Shown here in pieces: positions 41,322 through 49,798 of a stretch of 64,000 nt of DNA (its first letter is position 1; every line of letters begins with the position of its first letter). Source of the DNA: Paenibacillus sp. FSL R5-0912 (GTDB lineage: Bacteria > Bacillota > Bacilli > Paenibacillales > Paenibacillaceae). The position numbers and the translations under genes were made by a program. The stretch is from contig NZ_CP009282.1 of assembly GCF_000758605.1 (NCBI RefSeq), positions 2,604,001 to 2,668,000 of the forward strand. Reading direction: 5' to 3'. Under the pieces are notes generated by a model. That model did no database searches, was not told the DNA's origin, and worked only from the letters and a program-made list of their open reading frames with translations.

Positions 41322-44300
41322 TTGAATTCATCCAGTAAAGCCATCCTTTCTCTTCTCCTCGCCGCAGAGCTTGCAGCCGGAACCGCATGGGGCGCAGGCC
41401 CGGTAGCCGCCGCCCCTTTGATACAGCCAGGCACTCCGTATAATGCTTCCGGCAGCTATGATGTAGCCGTTCCGCACATTGTCGTCAACCAGATTTACGG
41501 CGGCGGTGATGCCGAAACTACAGAGGGCTACTTCTCCAAAGGCTTCATTGAGTTATATAATCCCACAGATTCGGATGTGAATCTGAGCGGCTGGTCGGTG
41601 CAGTATTCCGATCCCGGCATGACCGGTGCCTGGAGCAAGCTTGCTCTGACCGGTACTATTAAAGCGCATACCTCCTACCTTATTACGTACGGTAAAGTGA
41701 ATCCCGTCTACCAAAGTGACCTCAGCGGCAAGGGGGATCAGAGCTGGGATGAACTTCTTTTTAATAATAAAGGCATGAAGGTAGTCCTTCTTAGCAGTTC
41801 CGCTCTGCTGGAGAACGCAAATCCGTTCCTGGACAAGTCACCGGATTATGTAGATATGATCGGCACAGCTGGCAATGATAACGGTGCTACGATCGATGGC
41901 TATGAGGCGGATTATCCGACGGGCAAGACCGGCGGGACCTCCAAGCAAAAGTCAGTGCGCCGCACGGATTACGTGGACACGGACAACAATAAAGCGGATT
42001 TTGCGCAGATTTCATTCGATAAGCTGGATGGGGCAGCAATGAATCAGATGAAGCCGCATAACAGTGCCGATGGCGCCTGGGGGATAAAGGCTCCTGCCCT
42101 GGGCATAGCGACTGCATCATTGCCTCAGGCGACAGCAGGGTCGCCATATTCAGTATCCCTCTCGGTGTATGGCGGAACACAGCCGTATTCCTACTCCGCA
42201 GCGGGCCTGCCTGACGGGCTGAGCATTGACTCCGTATCCGGTGCAGTTAGCGGCACTCCGCTGAAATCCGGAAAGGAAACGGTAACTTTCTCTGTATACG
42301 ACAGTGCTGCTCCTTCCAACAAGGCTGAAACGATGCTCCCGCTGACGGTCCAACCTGAGGCTGCTCCGCTTACGGAGGATGTCATCAGCATCACCAAAAT
42401 TGGCGGGTATGCAGTTGGTACGACCAGTGAGGATGGCGGTGTAGCCGAGATCATTAAGTACAACCGTGATAACGGGAAATTCTACCTTGTCAACGGCTCA
42501 ACCCATCCGGCATCGGTGGACATCGTGAATCTGAAGGATGGCATTCACCCGGAGAAGGAAACCAGCATCAATGTGGAGCAGCTGTCAGAAACCGGGGGCT
42601 TCAGCTACGGCGACTTGACGAGTGTCGATATCAATACGGCCACCAAGCGGATTGCTGTTGCTGTACAGGAAGAAGATGCATTGAAGAATGGTAAAGTGCT
42701 TGTGCTGGATTATGACGGCAGGCTACTGGAACAATATGAGACCGGCATCCAGCCGGATATGCTCAAATATACGGAAGACGGCCGTTATATTCTTACGGCA
42801 GACGAGGCCGAGCCCCGTACACTAGCAGGTGATCCTGAAGGCAGTGTAACGATCATCAATACGGCTACCAAAGCAGTGAACCTTGTGAAATTCGACGATC
42901 CGGGGGTTATTGATGACCTTGTGCATATCCGTGGTGCTGTGGATCCTAAGACCAAGCTGATTACCGGGAAAGGGAGCAAGGCGGATGCTAAACGCGATCT
43001 GGAGCCGGAGTTCATCGAGCTCTCCGGGGATCAGACAACAGCGTATGTCTCGCTTCAGGAGAATAATGCGATTGCCGCGGTTGATGTTGTCTCCGGAAAG
43101 CTGTTATGGGTCAAGGGTCTTGGATTCAAGGATTTCAGCAAGCCGGAGAATAAGCTTGATTTGATAAATGACAGTACGATCCATCTGGAGAATGTGCCGT
43201 TTAAAGGGGTCTACATGCCGGACGGTATCAGCCAATATACAGTAAACGGCAAAACCTATTTGTTTACAGCCAACGAAGGGGATGCCACCGAATGGGACAG
43301 CAAGGAGAATGCAACCAAGATCAGCAAAGTGAAAGGTCTGCTGAATCCGAATTCTGCTGCGGCCAAGTTCCTGAACGACACCGCGAAATATGACGGGGTA
43401 GAAGTGATGTCGGATATGGGCAATGACGGCATCTACCTGTACGGAGGCCGTTCTTTCTCAGTATGGGATGCGGCGGACATGACGCAGGTCTATGACAGCG
43501 GCAGCGATTTTGAACAGATTACTGCGGAACGTCTGCCAGACTATTTCAATGCAAGCAACAGCAATACGACACTTGACAGCCGCAGCTCCAAAAAAGGGCC
43601 GGAACCTGAATATGTCAAGGTAGGCATGGTGGGGAAAAAGGCGCTGGCCTTCACCGGATTAGAGCGTATCGGCGGTCTGATGACCTACGATGTAACCAAT
43701 CCCGGGCAGCCGCAGTTTGTGAATTATATCAATTCCCGTGAATTCACGCCTAAGAATAATCTGGAGACCGACACCGGGCCGGAAGGGATTGATTTCATCC
43801 CGGCTACGGCCAGTCCGACCGGACTGCCGCTCGTGCTGGTCGCCAACGAGGTCGGGGGAACGGTTGCCGTCTACCAGCTGAACGTAACGAAAATTTCACT
43901 GGACCAGTCCTCGCTGTCTCTGACAGCCGGAGGAACGGCAGTAGTGCTCAAGGCAACAGCTCAGGCCAGCGGAGTAGCGGAGGGCCCGCTCAGCTGGAGC
44001 TCTTCCAACGCTTCTGTAGCTTCTGTCGATCAGACTGGTAAAGTAACACCGCATGCCGCAGGAACGGTTGTTGTCTCGGTATACAGTGCGGACGGCTACG
44101 GTGTAGCTGAATCGCAGGTAACGATTGCGGCTGCTGGTCCGGTTGCCAGCTTACCGGGGGCGGGTTCTTCCGGTGGAAGCGGGGTTTCACCAGGTGCAGC
44201 AGGGGCTGCAAACGCAACTGCTGCAGTTACTATAGAAGGCGGCAAAGCTGTCATGGGACTGAAGGGACAAGCTGATGCAGAAGGCAAACTCAGCTTGTCG

Positions 44301-45437
44301 GTAACCGCTGCTGAAGTGGCAGCAGCACTTGAGACCCTGAAGACTTCAAGTGCCAGGGAGCTTGTATTGCATATCATTTCGGGGCATGCGGCCGCAGCGG
44401 TGTCGCTGAAGATTCCAGCCGCAGCATGGGCTCAGATTGCCGGCAGTTCGCTGGAGGCAGTGAGTGTGACCGGAGGACCCGGTACAGTTACCTTCGACCG
44501 GGCTGCCTTCTCCGCCATTCACACGGCGGCAGGCAACGAAGATATCAGTCTGACCCTTGCCAAAGCCGAGCTCGGCAGTACCTTGACCGGTCAGGCAGCG
44601 GCGGGTTCAGCCAGCATCATTGGCAACCGCCCGGTGCTAAGCCTAATGGTTCAGGCCGGAGTGCAGGCGCTTTCGAGCTTCGGTGAAGGTAAGGTGGATG
44701 TAAGCATCCCTTATACACTGGCGTCCGGTGAAGACGCCAATGCGGTTGCTGCCTATCAGGTGAGCGCAGGCGGCGAGCTGGTTGTCCTTCCGGGCAGCAG
44801 CTATGATCCAGGGAACGGCCTGCTCTCCTTCCGCACGAATCATTTCTCGGTGTACGCGGTTGGCTACAATAAGCTTGTGTTTGCGGATACGGGAAGCAGT
44901 TATGCCAAGGATTCCATTACGTACCTTGCGGCACGCGGCATTGTTACCGGGGTCTCCTCAGAGACATTTGGCCTGAAAGGCAAGCTGAGCCGCGGCGATG
45001 CCGCGCTGCTCCTGGCCCGTCTGGCCGGGGCAGAGCTGAAATCCTCAGCTGGGGGCAGCTTTACGGATGTGAAGCCGGGGGACTATTATGCTGCCGCTGT
45101 GGACTGGGCGAATCAGAGCGGAATTGTCCGGGGAACGGGAGACGGAAGATTTGAACCCAAGGCACCGGTCACACGCGAGCAGTTCGCCGTGATGATGATC
45201 CGTCTGTCAGATTCAATGAAGTGGAATCTGCAGGAGAACGGCGGCTCTGCGGCCTTTGCAGATCAGCAGTTGATTAGCTCTTATGCAGTGGAAGCCGCCA
45301 CAGCTGCAGCGCAGGCCGGCATTCTCACCGGCCATGCCAGCTCTGACGGCAGTGTTAACTTCGCACCTAAGGCAACCGCTACACGTGAGGAAACGGCACA
45401 TATGTTAGCCAAACTGCTCAAAGCAGTGCAGAAATAA
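41322..45437 (+). CDS. SLH-anchored surface protein with lamin-tail, Ig-like and choice-of-anchor-I domains
   Basis: A 1371-residue exported surface protein. In order: signal peptide (1-31), lamin-tail-like domain (about 45-190, IVVNQIYGGG, FIELYNPTDSDVNLSGWSVQY), a putative Ig/cadherin-like domain (260-345, LPDGLSIDSVSGAVSGTP), a choice-of-anchor-I beta-propeller-like region (350-850, GPEGIDFIP near the end), a Big2 domain (855-930), a Gly/Ser/Ala linker, and three SLH repeats (about 1187-1371) for wall-polymer binding. The start is TTG behind AGGAGTGA. Related proteins carry phosphatase or nuclease modules; none is evident here. A strong terminator follows. Confidence 0.9.
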   Translation: MNSSSKAILSLLLAAELAAGTAWGAGPVAAAPLIQPGTPYNASGSYDVAVPHIVVNQIYGGGDAETTEGYFSKGFIELYNPTDSDVNLSGWSVQYSDPGMTGAWSKLALTGTIKAHTSYLITYGKVNPVYQSDLSGKGDQSWDELLFNNKGMKVVLLSSSALLENANPFLDKSPDYVDMIGTAGNDNGATIDGYEADYPTGKTGGTSKQKSVRRTDYVDTDNNKADFAQISFDKLDGAAMNQMKPHNSADGAWGIKAPALGIATASLPQATAGSPYSVSLSVYGGTQPYSYSAAGLPDGLSIDSVSGAVSGTPLKSGKETVTFSVYDSAAPSNKAETMLPLTVQPEAAPLTEDVISITKIGGYAVGTTSEDGGVAEIIKYNRDNGKFYLVNGSTHPASVDIVNLKDGIHPEKETSINVEQLSETGGFSYGDLTSVDINTATKRIAVAVQEEDALKNGKVLVLDYDGRLLEQYETGIQPDMLKYTEDGRYILTADEAEPRTLAGDPEGSVTIINTATKAVNLVKFDDPGVIDDLVHIRGAVDPKTKLITGKGSKADAKRDLEPEFIELSGDQTTAYVSLQENNAIAAVDVVSGKLLWVKGLGFKDFSKPENKLDLINDSTIHLENVPFKGVYMPDGISQYTVNGKTYLFTANEGDATEWDSKENATKISKVKGLLNPNSAAAKFLNDTAKYDGVEVMSDMGNDGIYLYGGRSFSVWDAADMTQVYDSGSDFEQITAERLPDYFNASNSNTTLDSRSSKKGPEPEYVKVGMVGKKALAFTGLERIGGLMTYDVTNPGQPQFVNYINSREFTPKNNLETDTGPEGIDFIPATASPTGLPLVLVANEVGGTVAVYQLNVTKISLDQSSLSLTAGGTAVVLKATAQASGVAEGPLSWSSSNASVASVDQTGKVTPHAAGTVVVSVYSADGYGVAESQVTIAAAGPVASLPGAGSSGGSGVSPGAAGAANATAAVTIEGGKAVMGLKGQADAEGKLSLSVTAAEVAAALETLKTSSARELVLHIISGHAAAAVSLKIPAAAWAQIAGSSLEAVSVTGGPGTVTFDRAAFSAIHTAAGNEDISLTLAKAELGSTLTGQAAAGSASIIGNRPVLSLMVQAGVQALSSFGEGKVDVSIPYTLASGEDANAVAAYQVSAGGELVVLPGSSYDPGNGLLSFRTNHFSVYAVGYNKLVFADTGSSYAKDSITYLAARGIVTGVSSETFGLKGKLSRGDAALLLARLAGAELKSSAGGSFTDVKPGDYYAAAVDWANQSGIVRGTGDGRFEPKAPVTREQFAVMMIRLSDSMKWNLQENGGSAAFADQQLISSYAVEAATAAAQAGILTGHASSDGSVNFAPKATATREETAHMLAKLLKAVQK

Positions 45438-45459
45438 ACCATTTTAAATGATTCCTGAA

Positions 45460-45501
45460 GGGTGTTTAGAGGCCATAAAGCGGCCTCTAAACACCCCTTT
45501 T
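45460..45501 (+). terminator. Strong terminator of the SLH protein gene
   Basis: A perfect 15-bp stem (GGGTGTTTAGAGGCC with GGCCTCTAAACACCC), a seven-base loop and TTTT. Confidence 0.9.
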
Positions 45502-45607
45502 GCCGTTAAAGGGAGCAGTTAGATGCATCATGGAAAAATCCGGAGCTTCGGGATAAGCTACAAGGGACGCATAAGGATGAGGATGAGAATGGAGCGTGGG
45601 GCTGACC

Positions 45608-46525
45608 ATGAAGATTAATCGATTGCTGGGCATCGTAGTCTATCTGCTCAACCGGGAGACCGTCAGCGGGCGGGTGCTGGCCGGGAAGTTCGAAGTGTCC
45701 GCGCGGACCATTCAGCGGGACATTGAAGCGATCAGTCTGGCCGGGATTCCCATAGGCTCGCTGCAGGGCCTGAACGGCGGCTATTACATTCTGGACAGCT
45801 TCAAGATGAACAGGCAGCTGCTTCAGCCGCAGGACTATGCGTATATTCTGGCAGCGCTGAGAGGTTTCGTGTCCGGATATGACAGCAGGCAGGCTCAGGA
45901 TACGGTGGAGAAAATGGTTGCGCTCTCGCCGGATAAAGAGGCGGCTCCGCAAGCTTTTCAGCTGAATCTCGGGGTGCTTCAGGAAGGTGTGGGGACCGGC
46001 GAAACCATCGCTGTACTTGAACGAGCGATCCGTGAGAAACATGCTGTCCAATTCCAATATACGAATGCCCATCTTAAGGCTTCCTCCAAGCGGGTTGAAC
46101 CGCTGCTGTTGACCTACAAGTGGTACGCCTGGTATTTATTTGCCTATTGCTGTGTGCAAGCGGATTACCGCCTGTTCCGCTTGTCGCGGATGCGTGATAT
46201 CTTGGCTCTGCCCGAACGCTTCACCACAGTTCATGGAGATGCGGAGCTCCTGCTGGCAGGGCATGGAGACAACCGGGTCTATCTAAATATTAAGCTGCTC
46301 TGTCCAGTGGAGTACCGGGTACTGCTGGAAGAAGCTTTGCCGAATGCCAGGATGCTGGAGATGCGCGGGCAAAACCTGGTAATGGGCTTTACGGTGCCTG
46401 AAGAGGAGCAGGGCTGGTTCGGCATTATCCTGCAGCACAGCCATCAGGTCACTGTTCTTGAACCGGAGTCACTCCGGGAGAAGCTGCTGGCCAGAGCCAG
46501 AATGATTCTGGATACTTACAGCTGA
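45608..46525 (+). CDS. YafY-type transcriptional regulator (HTH_11 and WYL domains)
   Basis: A 305-residue regulator. The N-terminal winged helix is MKINRLLGIVVYLLNRETVSGRVLAGKFEVSARTIQRDI without the spacing, reading here as residues 1-60, with the wing GLNGGYYI. A WYL domain follows (about 140-225, KRVEPLLLTYKWYAWYLFAY, YRLFRLSRM), and the C terminus is the WCX extension. WYL regulators sense small ligands or nucleic acids. The ATG at 45608 is preferred; a GTG at 45596 is possible. Its target is not apparent from neighbours. Confidence 0.9.
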   Translation: MKINRLLGIVVYLLNRETVSGRVLAGKFEVSARTIQRDIEAISLAGIPIGSLQGLNGGYYILDSFKMNRQLLQPQDYAYILAALRGFVSGYDSRQAQDTVEKMVALSPDKEAAPQAFQLNLGVLQEGVGTGETIAVLERAIREKHAVQFQYTNAHLKASSKRVEPLLLTYKWYAWYLFAYCCVQADYRLFRLSRMRDILALPERFTTVHGDAELLLAGHGDNRVYLNIKLLCPVEYRVLLEEALPNARMLEMRGQNLVMGFTVPEEEQGWFGIILQHSHQVTVLEPESLREKLLARARMILDTYS

Positions 46526-46595
46526 ATAGCGACATAATGCTGTCTGATATAGCCCTCTATAATGGATTTATTCCATAGCATAAGGAGAGCTTAGC

Positions 46596-47162
46596 ATGAA
46601 AATAGAAATATCAGATCCTTACGTAACCTGTCCTGTTTTTGAAACCAAGCAGTTCCGGCTTAGACAGGTACAACTGGAGGATGCAGAGGATTTATTGGGC
46701 TGTTACAGTGACCCTGAAGCCAGCCTGCTGTTTAACAGTGACAATTGCCGCTCAGATTTCCGGTTGAACACCCTGAAGGATATGCAGAATATTATCGGGG
46801 CATGGCTCGGGGAATATGAGAAAAGAGCCTATATACGCTTCAGTGTTGTGGATAAATTAGCGGGCACAACTGCAGGGACCATTGAATTTTTCTGCAGAAG
46901 AGGAGTGGACGGGGACGAGCAGAGTACAGGCGTATTGCGGCTGGATTTGGCCTCACGCTATGAGACAGAAGAGAACTTGTGCGAGCTTATCTCTCTAGCA
47001 GGAGAACGTTTCCGTGAATGGTTTGAATTCAGCGGGATGGTGACCAAAGCAGTGCCGCAGGCAGAACGGCGGATTCGTGTGCTGCGTCAGGAGGGGTATC
47101 ACCGCTTAGAGCTGAACGGAAACTTTGGCTATACCGATTATTATCTGAAAAGATCCAATTAA
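46596..47162 (+). CDS. GNAT-family acetyltransferase
   Basis: A 188-residue GNAT-like protein (FRLRQVQLEDAEDLLGCYSDPEASLLFN, then YIRFSVVDKLAGTTAGTIEFF). The CoA loop is degenerate, and the C-terminal half (LCELISLAGERF, RIRVLRQEGYHRL) retains the fold. It follows the WYL regulator on the same strand by 70 bp with its own AAGGAGAG site. It ends in a hairpin terminator at 47189. Confidence 0.8.
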   Translation: MKIEISDPYVTCPVFETKQFRLRQVQLEDAEDLLGCYSDPEASLLFNSDNCRSDFRLNTLKDMQNIIGAWLGEYEKRAYIRFSVVDKLAGTTAGTIEFFCRRGVDGDEQSTGVLRLDLASRYETEENLCELISLAGERFREWFEFSGMVTKAVPQAERRIRVLRQEGYHRLELNGNFGYTDYYLKRSN

Positions 47163-47188
47163 AAGTTAATGATTAGTATTATTTGTCT

Positions 47189-47234
47189 CAGCCCTTCCGG
47201 TCTCCGTTTTGGAGAACAGGAAGGGCTGAATTTT
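47189..47234 (+). terminator. Terminator after the acetyltransferase
   Basis: CAGCCCTTCC pairs with GGAAGGGCTG around an inner TCTCC/GGAGA stem, and AATTTT follows. Confidence 0.8.
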
Positions 47235-47396
47235 CTGCTGAACAATATCGGAATTGTTCCTGGCATATCGGTATTCGTGAAGAACAAGCATAAAATTCAA
47301 GGAAATCGGTCATGGAATGGCAAATAGTGAACATGAATAGATCCGGCTCACCCCGCATAGATATTACTGATACTTTAAGGTGAGGGGTGAGGTTAT

Positions 47397-47741
47397 TTGA
47401 GCACAGACGGAGCAGCCCGCCATCCGCAAATGCTGCAGCATCCGATCATACAGCCTTGTAATGTGGACCGGATGCCGGCGGTACATACCCAGATCTATCC
47501 GATTCCCGGTGTGCCGCAGCCGACGGAATATGTAACACTCCTGGATCCGGTGTTTCTCCAGCATATCAGCCGTCATGTGGGGCAACAATGCTTTGCCGTT
47601 ATGACCACTACAGGCAGGATCGAAGGTACGCTTGCCGGAGTGGGCGTCGATCATATACAGATCAATCTGGAGGACCGTTCGCTGCATATACGGATTGCGC
47701 AGATTGTTTATTTTGAGGGGGCTCTGGCTTCGTATGTGTAG
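47397..47741 (+). CDS. DUF2642-like small protein (YuzF-like)
   Basis: A 114-residue protein. After about 45 variable residues rich in Pro and His, the core FLQHISRHVGQQCFAVMTTT, GTLAGVGVDHIQI and LHIRIAQIVYF matches the Sm-like DUF2642 domain of small bacilli proteins, several of which are linked to spore layers. The start is TTG behind GGTGAGGGGTGAGG. Spore association here is inference. Confidence 0.7.
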   Translation: MSTDGAARHPQMLQHPIIQPCNVDRMPAVHTQIYPIPGVPQPTEYVTLLDPVFLQHISRHVGQQCFAVMTTTGRIEGTLAGVGVDHIQINLEDRSLHIRIAQIVYFEGALASYV

Positions 47742-47835
47742 GTTGGCGGTATGAAATAAGCAATAAGCTTTATAGATTTTTTTTCATCCCTTATGGGATG
47801 GAGGAAGGTCTTTTTTTGTTACTTTGGAGATTAAA

Positions 47836-48048
47836 CTATTTAAGAAAGCGGGAATGAAGGACATAAATGATGCTTTCTTTAACATTCAGGTAGTCAGAAT
47901 TCCCTGTCTTCTCTTCATCTAAATGGTGAAAACCGTTGCCGATAGATTGTACCTTCCCTGCTCCCGTCGAATAGTTGCTGGTAATTCCACTATACTTCAA
48001 ATTTAAATCTATTTCTGCAAAAAAGACACTCCCGGGTCCGGGAGTGTC
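47836..48048 (-). pseudogene. Possible 3' remnant of a secreted-protein gene
   Basis: On minus, a 70-codon open stretch ends at TAG (47836-47838) and encodes a protein-like segment (VKYSGITSNYSTGAGKVQS, GNGFHHLDEEKTG, LNVKESIIYVLHSRFLK) of the beta-rich type found in small exported proteins. There is no credible ribosome site (only an in-frame TTG at 48000), and its 5' end runs into the terminator of the peptide operon. It is best read as a decayed C-terminal fragment. A weak six-bp hairpin with T-runs lies at 47785-47800; otherwise nothing is visible in this interval. Confidence 0.35.
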
Positions 48049-48050
48049 TT
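48021..48050 (-). terminator. Terminator of the regulator-peptide operon
   Basis: On minus, AAGACACTCCCGG pairs with CCGGGAGTGTCTT (two-base loop) and TTTT follows. It is 53 bp past the stop of the peptide gene and closes the regulator-peptide unit. Confidence 0.88.
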
Positions 48051-48102
48051 AGGACTATCGTTATACTATTTTCTTAACAATATTATTCAAATATATACAG
48101 AC

Positions 48103-48246
48103 TTAACCCTCACCCGCACCATGGCCCATAGTAGAAATTAATTGGGAGCTATTCAGATCTGTTGTGAATCCGATACCTCCAACCGGTAACATAATTACAA
48201 GTAGCAGACTAAACGAAGTTAGAAACATGATAAACTTTTTGGTCAT
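48103..48246 (-). CDS. 47-residue exported pre-pro-peptide, candidate quorum-sensing signal
   Basis: A small gene of 47 codons whose start lies inside the last 38 bases of the upstream regulator gene, in another frame. The product begins MTKKFIMF, continues as one hydrophobic Sec-type segment (residues 5-27) and ends in the short polar tail DLNSSQLISTMGHGAGEG. AGAGGTGCAGGAT precedes the ATG. Overlap with a helix-rich XRE regulator, a secreted precursor and a Gly-rich C-terminal tail are the hallmarks of Phr, PapR, NprX and AimP peptides. The mature signal would come from the C terminus; its exact length is unknown. It is too short for ordinary gene callers. Confidence 0.75.
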   Translation of the reverse strand: MTKKFIMFLTSFSLLLVIMLPVGGIGFTTDLNSSQLISTMGHGAGEG

Positions 48247-49603
48247 TTGGATCCTGCACCTCTCTGATTAGAAATTGATACTTCACTTGCTCTTCTTCGC
48301 TGGCCTCATGCCGGTGCTGCTCAAACAAATTTACACATTTAATAATTAGGCTTTCATTATTGATTCTAACGGATGATTCCAAACTTTTGAGTATTACGCT
48401 AATTCCATCATGCCGTTTGTTGTGTAAATTATACATGGCTAGTTCAGTGAGGAATCTGGCATGCTGGTCTGCAATAATCTGATGATTATATTTGCCGAAG
48501 CCGGAGTTGTATGGTTCATAAGGAACATGCTTAGAAAACCTGGCAAGAATATAATCTATATTCCATCCGTAGCGGTTTGCTGATTTAATGATATTATAGA
48601 CAGCTGTAAAAACCTGCCCCTCATGGTTAGAGATATAGTCTATATAATCCTGCAGCCCCTCATATTGCCCGGCCATTACACGGTAGAGGTAGGTGTTTGC
48701 TGTTCCCCAAAGCTTAAATTGAGCTAACGTCTCCCGGACCTCATCACTGTCTTCCTGTATCCAGTCGGCCTCCATATATTGTGGAATAAGATCTAGAGCC
48801 GCTGTATAATTCCTATACTCTTCCTGCACACTGGAGCGCATAAGATAGGAATATAGAATGTAGAAGTATAACGGTTTCTCGGGAGCTTTCTCGCTTCTGT
48901 CCTTGCGGCCGGAGGGATACTGGAAATTGTAGCTGAGCGTAGCCAAACGGAGCATCTCCAGGGCCAGCTCATCAACCTTGTCCCACTTGTGCAGTGAATA
49001 ATAGACATGCATCAGGTGTTTCAGCCCATCCAGCTGATCTGCTACCTCTAACCGCTCAATATTGCATTCAAAAAGTAGAGCCGCCTGCAAATTGAGGACT
49101 TGGCTGTCACCAATGGAAATGCGGAATAAGCGGTATTGGCATATAGCAAGCCTTTCGGAATGCTGATACTTCTCACTTGCACTTACATTCTTGTACAGCA
49201 CCGCTGCTGCCTGCCATTGGCCCTCCTGAAACAAGCCCTCGGCCACTTCAAACAGCATGGGTGCATAGATTAAATTGTCGAGCAGATTCCTAACCACAAG
49301 TTCAATACAGTCAAGCCGCCCTAGCTCTGCTGAACTCAGAATGAACGGGCGCAGACGCCGCCAGGTTGGTGCTGAATGATAGAAGCATTCGTCCACATAC
49401 AAACTATAGAAATGGTCCACCGGTACTCCCATTCCCCGGGTTATCAATTCCAAATGACTCATGGCAATCGGCTGCTGGCCGTTAAGTAAACGGCTGAGCG
49501 TTCCCGAATTAATGCCGGTCTGTATGGAGAATTGATTAATGGACATATGCTGTGCAGAGAGATAAGCCTCTAAATGACTGCGAATCGTGGCTGCAGGCTC
49601 CAA
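48209..49603 (-). CDS. XRE-family regulator with long helical C-terminal domain (RRNPP-like peptide receptor)
   Basis: A 464-residue regulator. Residues 8-65 are an XRE helix-turn-helix (INQFSIQTGINSGTLSRLLNG). The remaining ~400 residues are helix-rich with a repeated pattern of paired helices (LFEVAEGLFQEGQWQAAAVLYKNV, HVYYSLHKWDKVDELALEML), consistent with TPR-like units that bind a peptide. This is the architecture of PlcR, NprR and AimR receptors, although it is longer than PlcR. The start is a TTG. A sigma-A-like promoter lies just upstream and a secreted pre-pro-peptide gene overlaps its 3' end. Regulation by the re-imported peptide is inferred. Confidence 0.82.
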   Translation of the reverse strand: MEPAATIRSHLEAYLSAQHMSINQFSIQTGINSGTLSRLLNGQQPIAMSHLELITRGMGVPVDHFYSLYVDECFYHSAPTWRRLRPFILSSAELGRLDCIELVVRNLLDNLIYAPMLFEVAEGLFQEGQWQAAAVLYKNVSASEKYQHSERLAICQYRLFRISIGDSQVLNLQAALLFECNIERLEVADQLDGLKHLMHVYYSLHKWDKVDELALEMLRLATLSYNFQYPSGRKDRSEKAPEKPLYFYILYSYLMRSSVQEEYRNYTAALDLIPQYMEADWIQEDSDEVRETLAQFKLWGTANTYLYRVMAGQYEGLQDYIDYISNHEGQVFTAVYNIIKSANRYGWNIDYILARFSKHVPYEPYNSGFGKYNHQIIADQHARFLTELAMYNLHNKRHDGISVILKSLESSVRINNESLIIKCVNLFEQHRHEASEEEQVKYQFLIREVQDPNDQKVYHVSNFV

Positions 49604-49655
49604 AGAAACACCACCAATCTAATACCATAATTTAGGTTCTTCATGTTATAAGTGT

Positions 49656-49684
49656 ATAATATGCGCCATTATACCACCGGTCAA
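49656..49684 (-). promoter_or_regulatory. Sigma-A-like promoter of the regulator-peptide operon
   Basis: On minus, TTGACC (49684-49679) and TATTAT (49661-49656) are 17 bases apart, about 50 bp before the TTG start. A dyad-like TTATAAGTGTATAATA follows over the -10 region and could be an operator for autoregulation. The rest of 49604-49798 shows no gene. Confidence 0.55.
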
Positions 49685-49798
49685 GAGCGTGATTGGTAGA
49701 AACAGTGAACAACAGGAAAAAGCATCCCCGATGTAACAGGAACGCTCTTCCGGATTTTTGCAGATTGTGATATGAGACGCTTAGCTTCTGAAACTGGA

